DNA of 64,000 bases from an uncultured Caryophanales bacterium (lineage in GTDB: Bacteria > Bacillota_I > Bacilli_A > RFN20 > CAG-288): assembly GCA_949287425.1 (NCBI GenBank), contig CASEGJ010000001.1, positions 1 to 64,000 on the forward strand. The letters are read 5' to 3'. Position numbers and translations under genes: made by a program. The notes under the pieces were generated by a model, which worked only from the letters and a program-made list of their open reading frames with translations, was not told the origin of the DNA and made no database searches. The first letter of the stretch is position 1. Each line of letters begins with the position of its first letter. Of this stretch, positions 1 through 7,621 are shown piece after piece.

Positions 1-134
1 AAGGAAAAGAGCTTCTTAAAGAATGGAATCTTCCTACAACATTAAGAGGCGTTGGAGCTCTTGCTCTTGGCTATGCTAATGAAGAACCTAAGAAAGCAGC
101 TCCTAGAAAGAAAGATTATATCCTTAAGGTATAA
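1..134 (+). CDS. Nitroreductase-family protein, C-terminal end (cut by window edge)
   Basis: Only the last 43 residues are present; the frame enters at base 3 and stops at TAA 132-134. The tail contains LRGVGALALGYANEEP followed by a basic stretch ending RKKDYILKV. FMN-dependent nitroreductases typically end with an LGYP-E segment and an R/K-rich tail, so that family is the best guess. The rest of the protein lies outside the window, so cofactor-binding residues cannot be checked. A hairpin terminator follows 32 bases downstream. Confidence 0.55.
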   Translation, partial: GKELLKEWNLPTTLRGVGALALGYANEEPKKAAPRKKDYILKV

Positions 135-165
135 AGCTAATTACAAATTACTTATTTAATCACTT

Positions 166-207
166 AAGCCATCATTCTTAGACTAGTTTGGTGGCTTTTT
201 ATTTTTG
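166..207 (+). terminator. Rho-independent terminator after nitroreductase
   Basis: AAGCCATC (166-173) pairs with GGTGGCTT (190-197), eight pairs with one G-U wobble, followed by a T-rich run. It ends the partial nitroreductase transcript. Confidence 0.75.
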
Positions 208-239
208 TTAGGATTAGTTAAGAAGACAAAGTCTCGAGA

Positions 240-700
240 TTGCAAATGATTAAAGATTACCTAAGTCTTGAAGAGAAGATAAAGTGGTATACAACTAAGA
301 AGACAACAGTCTAGATTCTCATGTTAATGGAGATTAGCTTAGTACCTTAAAGTCTTTTAAGCGGTATACCTTAGAGAAGATTTTATCTAGATTTCAAAAG
401 ACCTTAGAATTACCTTAGAGTGCTTGAAGTCTTTTAAGGAGTATACGTTAGAAGAGATTTCTGTCTAGATTTGGCTCACGTTAGTTTTACCTTAGATACG
501 TTAGATGAGTTCAAGGTAGTACGTTAGAAGTGAATGTTGATGCTACCTTAAATCTAACGTAGGGCAAATTAGGCAAAATAGAGGCTATTATGGGTATAAT
601 TCGACCATATCTTTAGTTAACTTAGCTGCTTAGGAAATCTAACGTATTTTAAGGTGAAGAGAATATTGGCAGAAATTGAGTTACGTTAGCCACTCGTTAG
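240..700. repeat. Degenerate tandem array with TACSTTAGA motifs
   Basis: This stretch has no convincing gene. Three imperfect tandem units of about 76-78 bp are visible, each ending near a TCTAGATT box (about 310-317, 386-393, 464-471). Units two and three share AAGTCTTTTAAG then GTATAC then STTAGA. The short word TACGTTAGA or TACCTTAGA recurs at 367, 411, 444, 488, 497, 520 and 682 on the plus strand, and as TCTAACGTA at 553 and 638. It could be an iteron-like protein binding array, a replication or partition site, or phage control DNA; nothing in the sequence decides. From 700 to 820 I see only AT-rich DNA. Confidence 0.6.
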
Positions 701-827
701 TTTATCTTAGAATTTTTAAGCAGTTTTAAGCAGTAGAGTTAAAAGAAAAAATAGTAGTTAATGAGAAAAAATAAGAGTTAAATGAGACTATCTTAAAGCT
801 GTCAAGGGGTGTAACATTTTAATGTGG

Positions 828-851
828 GGTGTTGGGTAAAGACACCTTTTT
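828..851 (+). terminator. Short hairpin with T-run (possible terminator)
   Basis: GGTGT (828-832) pairs with ACACC (842-846) and is followed by TTTTT. The stem is only five pairs, so this is tentative. It lies between the repeat array and the decayed phage genes. Confidence 0.35.
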
Positions 852-924
852 AAATTTTTATTTATTGGCTCATGGAGAAATCTGTGGGCTTTTTTCATAT
901 TCAAAAAAGAAAGGAGGAAATGAA

Positions 925-1440
925 GTGGTAACTAGAAAAAACAAACGAATTTATACCACTGACGTATGAGAGCAATGGAAGAAAGATGGTAAAACCGAAG
1001 AAGTTCTAGCTTTTATAGCTGACTGTGCTAAGAAGCTAATTTCTCAACATGAGATGTGTAAGTATCTAAAGATTGAAGACCATACTTTTACCAACATGAA
1101 GCACAAGTACCCTCAAATACAAGAAGCGATAGATAAGCCTAGGTATGAGCTTAAAAAGGATCTTGCTAGTGCGATGTATAAGAAAGCGATGGGTTATGAG
1201 TCAGTAGATGAAGACCAGTTAATCGAAGAGAAAGATGACAAACAAATGAAGAAAGTCCATCGTGTGAAAAAGCAAATCGGTCCTGATTATAAAGTCATCA
1301 CTTATTTGCTTACTAAGAAGTTCGGTAAAGAGTATAGCGAGCGTTTTGAAGATCTGCAGCTTATGGAAAAGAAAATCGCAATGCAAAAGGAGGAATGGAG
1401 CAAAGATGATGGTAAAAATGATGATAACAATAACATCTAG
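925..1440 (+). pseudogene. Phage terminase small subunit-like gene with in-frame UGA
   Basis: AAGGAGG at 911-917 sits 7 bases before a GTG at 925, so translation probably began there. The frame reads through codon 15, a TGA at 967-969, into a long open frame (1054 on has an ATG). The product would be about 171 residues: an N-terminal segment ending EQWKKDGKTEEV, a helix-turn-helix region (CKYLKIEDHTFTNMKHKYPQ), then KKAMGYESVDE and a charged C terminus. That layout matches small terminase subunits of tailed phages, which bind packaging-site DNA. The TGA lies where Trp would fit, so it is either a nonsense mutation or a relic of a phage that read UGA as Trp. No large subunit follows. Confidence 0.55.
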
Positions 1441-1458
1441 CTCCTATGGTGAATGATT

Positions 1459-1929
1459 ATGAGTGAACTAAAGATTGAAAACTTAGACATTAATTTCATC
1501 ACTCCTTATGAAAATAATGCTAGGAAACATCAAAAAGAAGATGTCGAGGCGATTAAGAAATCTATTCAGGAGTTTGGAATGAATAATCCTATCGGCATTT
1601 GGGGGATAAGAATATCATAGTTGAGGGTCATGGAAGAATCTTGGCTCTTAAGGAACTCGGCTATCAAAAAGTGTCTTGCATTAGACTTGATTCACTTACT
1701 GATGAGCAAAGAAAAGCCTATGCATTATCATAATAAGACTAGCGAACTTTCTTCTTTGGACTTTGATAAGTTAACTGAGGAATTGAAATCTATCTCTGAT
1801 ATTGATATGACTGAGTTTGGTTTTGAAGAGTTAGAAGCAAGTCTAGATGAAGTAAGTGAAGATAACTTTAATGAAGATGAAGCAGTTCCTGAAGTTCCTT
1901 ATTCAAAGCGTGGAGATATCTCCATTTAA
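1459..1929 (+). pseudogene. ParB-like/DNA-methylase N-terminal fragment, two frameshifts
   Basis: From ATG 1459 the frame encodes MSELKIENLDINFITPYENN and a ParB/Srx-type nuclease domain. A one-base loss in the G5 run near 1605 breaks the frame; VEGHGRILALKELGY then continues in another frame, and a second shift near 1728 returns to HNKTSELSSLDFDKL up to the stop at 1929. The protein ends YSKRGDIS. In phage adenine methylases of this type a YSKRGDIW segment leads into the methyltransferase domain, which is absent here. So the gene is both frameshifted and truncated. It belongs with the terminase remnant upstream as a decayed prophage piece. Confidence 0.65.
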
Positions 1930-1990
1930 GTATCTTTTTACCATTTCAATTTTGAATACTTCTGGATATTTATTGTTTTGCATTTAAAAC

Positions 1991-2016
1991 AGCCTCCTCT
2001 TGAGGCTATTCTCTTC
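1991..2016. terminator. Hairpin terminator after phage remnant
   Basis: AGCCTC (1991-1996) pairs with GAGGCT (2002-2007), a perfect 6-bp stem with a 5-base loop, followed by a pyrimidine-rich tail on the plus strand. It could work in either direction. Confidence 0.55.
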
Positions 2017-2432
2017 TTTATTCCTTTCTTAGTCTAGTAGGGCATACCTTTGACGTTTACCATAATATCATTTAGATGATATAAAGAGAATGTATCAAAG
2101 CCCTCAATTGCTATACCCTTGATGTAATTTTTTAGATTTCCGACAGGACTTGAACTCCAAAAATGACCTAAAATTAGCTTTTTTGCTAGAAATTGCTGGT
2201 TTACCAAAAGCTGAAAAACCCCAGCATGCAAGCGAGCGCTTAGTTAACCACTTCAAGTCTTGTCACCCCATACCTTATTTAGAAATAGGCTCGATATAAA
2301 TTTCTTTACTAAGTAAGTGATGATGAAGCGATTTGATACAAAAACATTACACATATACACGAGCGACACTTTAGTGTTATTATATTTTTGCTACCGTTAT
2401 AAATGTTGTGGGTAGTGAAAGGAAATAATAAT
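2017..2432. other. Gene-free leader before the defence-like module
   Basis: No supported gene. Around 2135-2268 there is a large imperfect inverted repeat whose arms carry TTCAAGTCYTGTC, a word typical of tRNA T-arms, so a degraded tRNA 3' end or attachment site is possible but unproven. A promoter for the downstream module should lie here; I could not choose a convincing one. Confidence 0.35.
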
Positions 2433-5400
2433 ATGCAATGTGCAGTAAAGAAATTTGCCGAAAGCAAAGAAAATGGCCTCTGTCTAATCGACATGCCGAC
2501 AGGTACTGGTAAAACCTATCAAACCAGGTTATTAATTGAAAAGTACTTAAGAGGAGAAGAACTTAACGAAATTGAACTCGTTATTTATCTAACCCCACTT
2601 AAGAAGAATATTGATGATATCTATGACGAGTTACAGGAATCTTTAAAAGACAATCCTGAACTTTTTGATAATAACGTTCTTAGAATTTATTCTAACTATG
2701 AATGTGTTTTAGAACATTTTTTAGATATTGAAAATCAAATCCAACCTTCTCTAAAAAAGAAAGAAAGTTTTAAAAATCTTAAGAATAAAATTATTGCTTA
2801 CAAGTCATTGGAAAATGACGAGAATCTTTCTCGAGAAACCCTTACGACTAACTTAAGAGAAATTAGGACTGCTTATGAACCAAAATTTAGACATGATTTA
2901 GAAGCGGAATTGTTTAAAGATACAAAATCTGAGGCCGAAAGAAGAAAGAAAATTAATCATGACTATTCCTGGGTTAAAGTCCTTTATCCGGCATGTTTAA
3001 CAAAGAATAGAAAAGTATTATTTATGACTATGGATAAGTTCCTTTTTGGCAACGATCCGATCATAAGCAAACAATATAGGTTCCTATCTTACGCAAAGAC
3101 CAAAGGCGCTTTGATTTTCATTGATGAATTTGATGCAACGAAAGATGTTATTTTAAATCAAGAAATTGATAGATGCACTGATTATAAGATTGACATAGCT
3201 AAGCTATTTTCTGGAATAACAAGTGCTTTAAAGAGTGTTCCAACTCCAACTGCGCTCTTTGCTAATTCTAATGATATTGATGATTCAAAGAGTTCAAGAT
3301 CTTCTTTTGAAAAAATGAAGAAAAAGATGTTAGAAGTTGAAGAACAATACCATCTAAATTATTTATTTAAATTAGATAACGCAGATTCAACAGAAAGATA
3401 TTTTCTCTTTGATGATTATCAAATACATACAATTGCTTCTGATGAAAAAGGGACGCATATTGGTTGCAAGAATGATAAAAAGTTGAATCAAAACATTATT
3501 ACAGTTGGACAAAAGAATGATGATGGTTATTTCTATAGAGCCATTTATGCTATGAAAGGTGCTCTTAATTATTTCATTAGATGCTGTGCCATGTTGTCCC
3601 GTAATTATATGCAAAACAAAAACGACGAAGCAGAAGCAAGGCATGCTGATTTAATGGAAATTGAGCAAGCCGTTTCAACCATAATTGATTATTTTAATTT
3701 AGACTCCGACTTAGCCAAGATTCTTTCAACATTAATTGTTGATGACATTTCTCTTCCTAATGAAGCGAGAAAAAGAGATATCTTTTCAACTGATTTCTAT
3801 ATGAATGGGTTTAGATACTATGATTTCAACGATGATATCTCACACGATGTTTCTACAACAATTTCAATGTGTTATCTAAACAACACTCCTGAGAAGTTCA
3901 TTCTTTCTTTAGCCAATAAAGCAAGAGTGGTAGGTTTATCAGCTACTGCCAGCATCAGAAGTGTAACAGGTAACTATAACCTTGATTACATCCAACTTAA
4001 GTTGGGGGACAAGTATTACGAATTGCCTGAACAAGATAAAAACAGAATCAAAACATATGTTGAAGACAATCTAAAAGGCGATTATCCAATCAATGTATAT
4101 AAAATTGGTTTTGAAGATATTAGTCCGGAGTCAGTAGCAAAATCACTCTTTGAAAAAGATAAAAATATCGAAAAGTGCATTGGCATTTTGCAAAAATGTG
4201 TTAGTGCTGATGAAAAGAATCAATTCTATGAAATAGGAAGAATTGGAAAAGTCTTGTTTGCAATAAGAGAATTCCTTAGAAATAAAAATTCACAAGTTAT
4301 GCTTGTGCTTACAAATAAAAACATCAAATTTAATTACTATGATGATCCTTTCTCAGTGGCAATAGTCAACGATATTATTAAAGGATTATCAGAGGAGGCT
4401 GGATTAAAAGATAAACTTCCAAAGACTCACTATTTGTTTGGTGCTGATTTTGAGAAGGAAAGAGAAGCCTACAAAAAGGAAGTTAAGGAAGGACACAAGA
4501 TTATTCTTTTTTCTAGTTATCCTGCAGTAGGTACTGGTCAAAACTTACAATATGATTTGGAAGAAAACAGTGGTGATGATGAATTAAAGAAGAAAAAGGA
4601 TATTGACTCAATTTACGTTGAGCTTCCTACCAACATCATCGTTCATACTGAAAACATAAAAGAAGAAGGCGAACTTAATAAATACATCTACCAAATGGAA
4701 ACGCTTAGAGCTAATGGTGAAATTAGTCCATTTAGTTCTATGTCTAATATCAAGTGTTCATTTAAGAAATACATGAGTCCTGCCTTGTTTGTTAAATTCG
4801 ACATGAAGACTCCATATCAATGCCAATCAACAAATAACCATAGAGTAAAAATTTTGGTTCAAGCTATAGGTAGAATATGCCGTACAAAGGAAAAAGAAAA
4901 CGAAGTCAATATTTATATTGATAATGAAATTTTTGGAAAAGTTGATTTTTCATTGATGAAAGATAGATTGATGAACCCAGAATTTGAAAAAGTGGTTGCC
5001 TTATCTTCGTTAAAACCAGCTCATGATTTAGAGACAATTATTACTTTAAATAAAGCAGCTGATTGTAATATGAGAGTCGAATCTAGAATCAATAACATTC
5101 TTAGCTCCAACAAGGAGTTCTGGAATAAAGATGATATGGTTCAATGGAATTTAATTAGAGAAGTAGTACTCAAATATCCAACTATTTCTAGAGATAAGTT
5201 AAACGAATTAATTAAACAACCTGGATTGGAGTCATTGAAAGATTTCTACTTATTTGAACGTGGAAACAACAAAATGTTCTGTTATTTATTCAACCCAGAT
5301 AATCCATCGAGACCAATAAAGTTTGGAAAAGATTCTGAAACGGGTTGGACATTAATTAATTCAAAGAACTGTAGATTGCTTGAGCTCTTATCTAATTACT

Positions 5401-5876
5401 CGGTAAGAAAACACTTCGAGAAAAACGGATATGCCACAACATTTGAGATGAACGAAGGCATCATCTTACCTGTTGTTTATCAAAACATTTATAAAGGAGC
5501 TCTTGGTGAGGTTGCTGGTAGAGTAATTTTGGAAAGCAATGGTGCAAAGCTCAAAGAAATTACAGACCCTTATAAGTTTGAAAAATATGATTTCTGTTTA
5601 GAACGAGATAACGATGTTTATATTGATTTTAAAAACTGGTCTGAAAACGATAGAGAAGATAGAAGTCAATATATGGCTAAAGCTTATGACAAATTAGGAA
5701 AGATTAATGGCAAGCGTGCATATATCATCAATATGATATCCTCTGAATTAAACATTCACGAATCTGATAATATCACAACAATTTCGACACTTTATGAATG
5801 CGAACATGATGGTAAGTGCTATCCACTAGGATGGGAAATGCATAAACTCATTAAGAGAATCTTGGAGGGCAAATAA
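2433..5876 (+). CDS. SF2 helicase with C-terminal PD-(D/E)XK nuclease (module gene A)
   Basis: An 1147-residue protein. I chose ATG 2433 because AAAGGA (2418-2423) lies 9 bases before it; an ATG at 2403 has no such site. Helicase motifs are clear: Walker A MPTGTGKT (21-28), DEFD box (231-234) after a hydrophobic strand, SAT (503-505), and motif VI QAIGRICR (810-817). The C-terminal region has a restriction-endonuclease-like signature: E1026 in LGEVAG, then YDF (D1053) and YIDFKNW (D1065, K1067). This suggests an ATP-driven nucleic acid translocase that cuts DNA or RNA. It opens a three-gene run with a 1-base gap to the next gene, so they are surely cotranscribed and probably form one complex. 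Helicase-nuclease fusions are common in anti-phage systems; that role is inference. Confidence 0.8.
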   Translation: MQCAVKKFAESKENGLCLIDMPTGTGKTYQTRLLIEKYLRGEELNEIELVIYLTPLKKNIDDIYDELQESLKDNPELFDNNVLRIYSNYECVLEHFLDIENQIQPSLKKKESFKNLKNKIIAYKSLENDENLSRETLTTNLREIRTAYEPKFRHDLEAELFKDTKSEAERRKKINHDYSWVKVLYPACLTKNRKVLFMTMDKFLFGNDPIISKQYRFLSYAKTKGALIFIDEFDATKDVILNQEIDRCTDYKIDIAKLFSGITSALKSVPTPTALFANSNDIDDSKSSRSSFEKMKKKMLEVEEQYHLNYLFKLDNADSTERYFLFDDYQIHTIASDEKGTHIGCKNDKKLNQNIITVGQKNDDGYFYRAIYAMKGALNYFIRCCAMLSRNYMQNKNDEAEARHADLMEIEQAVSTIIDYFNLDSDLAKILSTLIVDDISLPNEARKRDIFSTDFYMNGFRYYDFNDDISHDVSTTISMCYLNNTPEKFILSLANKARVVGLSATASIRSVTGNYNLDYIQLKLGDKYYELPEQDKNRIKTYVEDNLKGDYPINVYKIGFEDISPESVAKSLFEKDKNIEKCIGILQKCVSADEKNQFYEIGRIGKVLFAIREFLRNKNSQVMLVLTNKNIKFNYYDDPFSVAIVNDIIKGLSEEAGLKDKLPKTHYLFGADFEKEREAYKKEVKEGHKIILFSSYPAVGTGQNLQYDLEENSGDDELKKKKDIDSIYVELPTNIIVHTENIKEEGELNKYIYQMETLRANGEISPFSSMSNIKCSFKKYMSPALFVKFDMKTPYQCQSTNNHRVKILVQAIGRICRTKEKENEVNIYIDNEIFGKVDFSLMKDRLMNPEFEKVVALSSLKPAHDLETIITLNKAADCNMRVESRINNILSSNKEFWNKDDMVQWNLIREVVLKYPTISRDKLNELIKQPGLESLKDFYLFERGNNKMFCYLFNPDNPSRPIKFGKDSETGWTLINSKNCRLLELLSNYSVRKHFEKNGYATTFEMNEGIILPVVYQNIYKGALGEVAGRVILESNGAKLKEITDPYKFEKYDFCLERDNDVYIDFKNWSENDREDRSQYMAKAYDKLGKINGKRAYIINMISSELNIHESDNITTISTLYECEHDGKCYPLGWEMHKLIKRILEGK

Positions 5877-5877
5877 T

Positions 5878-7617
5878 ATGGCAATTACCAATAAACTCCA
5901 AGTTAAGTTCAACTACGCAAAAATCGATGATTCTTATGATTTTTATGTTGTTACCACAGTTGATAAATACATCAAGAGCGGAGCGTTTGTTTTAGACAAA
6001 CCTTTAGAATCATTAAGAGCCGATTCTATTGTTTTTGATAACGGACGTTCATTATTTATCATGTTTAAAAAAGGAATGATTAATCGTTTAGAATTGGTTA
6101 GTCAGATAGAAGATGAAAAGCTGTCATTGAAACAAGTTAATTCATATGAATTAAAAGACTACATTTTGTTTAGACTATTTTTGTTTAGTTTGAACAATTA
6201 TGACAGTGATGAAATTAAATTTAACAATATTACAGGGAAGTTTTATATAACAAGTCCTTCTTGGTTAGCGAGAAATAAGAAATCCTTCAAAGCATTAAAC
6301 ATTAATGTAGATCAAAATCTCAACATTACAGTGGAAGCCACAACATTCACCCATCTATCGTTGTTTAATAACACAAATGCTTTATTCGACTATCCAAGGT
6401 ATGTTTTTTCAGATAAAAACTGCTCGCTTAAGCGTGTGTTGAGACCTGAAAACAATGATGTATATATTAGAAAATCATTATATGGTCAAAAGGCAGAGAT
6501 TCCCTTTTTCTCTTTTTATTCAAATAAGGAACTCAGGAATAATAAGGTGTTTTACCTATATGAAACATTAGAGCTGCTGAGCAAGAAATTCTCGAATTTA
6601 TTTGAGTTCTCTTTTGATGAGATTGAGGTTTTAAAAACACTAGGCAAAATAAGAGATAAAGATTTTATCGAAAATGTAAAAGAGATTGTAACGTTCAAAG
6701 ATATCAATGTTATCAATTGGTCCAATAGTAGTGAATACGATGATGAATTCAAATCAATCGTCGAGATGTTTACACTTGGCAAAATGGCACCAGTAACAGT
6801 TTCAAAAAACATTGTTGGTGGGTCATACAATCTTATCTTCTTACACAACAAAGAGTATTATGAACAAAATAAATATAATGATCCGTACAAGAATTTCCCT
6901 ACCAATGAAGTAATTCAACACATTACAATCGAAGATAGTGCTGACAAAATCATAAGTGATAATGAAGCCATTTATGAAACAATACTTAAAGAGTTTTTGA
7001 TTAAAGATGACATTCTTAACAAAAAGTCTATCTCTCTAGATGATTGGTCAGAATTCAATTTTGATAGAGACTATGTTTTTGGAAGGGAAAAAGATGGGGT
7101 TCATTATTTTATTATTGTTAAGCCTAATGGTAGATTTGAATTTTATTCAAAAAAAGATAATCTATCATCATTTGGCAATCCTGTTTTAGATGCCTGCTCA
7201 GATTATCTGACTGACAACAAAGGTAAAGAAAAAACAGTAATTGCGAATAGTAGTGGTGACATTATTGTCATCTCTAGAACACCAAAATATCTTTTGCCTT
7301 CTAACGAAATATTTATGTTAGAAAAAATAGGAAGAGATAAAGAATCTAGAAACAAGTACTTAGAAGGCGTTATTGATATAAATTTATATAACGATTGCTA
7401 TAGTGTTGGAATTAAAGGCAGTGGTATGAACACAAGAATTCCGAAAGCACCTCATCTTTACCAAATTGATGTTATTAATGGTGTGAATTTTATTGAAGAG
7501 CTTTTAGACACAATGGCTGTTACTTTTGTAAAATATAACTACTTCACGGTAATGCCATATCCAATTAAATATTTAAACGAATACATTTTGATGAGCGAGA
7601 CTAAAATGGGCAAATAA
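5878..7617 (+). CDS. Unrecognised protein, possibly PIWI-like C terminus (module gene B)
   Basis: A 579-residue soluble protein starting one base after the helicase stop, with GGAGGG in the end of the upstream gene as ribosome site. I do not recognise the family with confidence. Residues 1-75 look like a small beta-rich domain. The last 70 residues read as strand (CYSVGIKGSGMNTRIPKAPH), helix (EELLDTMAVTFVKY) and strand-helix (TVMPYPIKYLNEYI). That order and spacing resemble the end of Argonaute/PIWI domains, where a GTxxPxxY strand, a helix and a P-x-YxxxL segment close the RNase H-like fold. I cannot see the DEDX catalytic tetrad, so it may be inactive or the resemblance may be chance. Position between two nuclease genes argues for a recognition or scaffold subunit. 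Confidence 0.6.
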   Translation: MAITNKLQVKFNYAKIDDSYDFYVVTTVDKYIKSGAFVLDKPLESLRADSIVFDNGRSLFIMFKKGMINRLELVSQIEDEKLSLKQVNSYELKDYILFRLFLFSLNNYDSDEIKFNNITGKFYITSPSWLARNKKSFKALNINVDQNLNITVEATTFTHLSLFNNTNALFDYPRYVFSDKNCSLKRVLRPENNDVYIRKSLYGQKAEIPFFSFYSNKELRNNKVFYLYETLELLSKKFSNLFEFSFDEIEVLKTLGKIRDKDFIENVKEIVTFKDINVINWSNSSEYDDEFKSIVEMFTLGKMAPVTVSKNIVGGSYNLIFLHNKEYYEQNKYNDPYKNFPTNEVIQHITIEDSADKIISDNEAIYETILKEFLIKDDILNKKSISLDDWSEFNFDRDYVFGREKDGVHYFIIVKPNGRFEFYSKKDNLSSFGNPVLDACSDYLTDNKGKEKTVIANSSGDIIVISRTPKYLLPSNEIFMLEKIGRDKESRNKYLEGVIDINLYNDCYSVGIKGSGMNTRIPKAPHLYQIDVINGVNFIEELLDTMAVTFVKYNYFTVMPYPIKYLNEYILMSETKMGK

Positions 7618-7621
7618 GATT

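Noticed and set aside
240-700. CRISPR array
   Set aside because: Units are degenerate, lack constant-length unique spacers and no cas gene is in the window.
925-1440. Genome-wide UGA-to-Trp recoding (mycoplasma code)
   Set aside because: Many intact genes in the window end with UGA at the expected length and use UGG for Trp; only the phage remnant has an internal UGA.
2133-2270. tRNA-like arms (TTCAAGTCCTGTC-type words) that could be a tRNA gene or attachment site
   Set aside because: No complete cloverleaf can be drawn; the T-stem partner does not pair and no anticodon arm is present. Kept only as a note in the gene-free leader.
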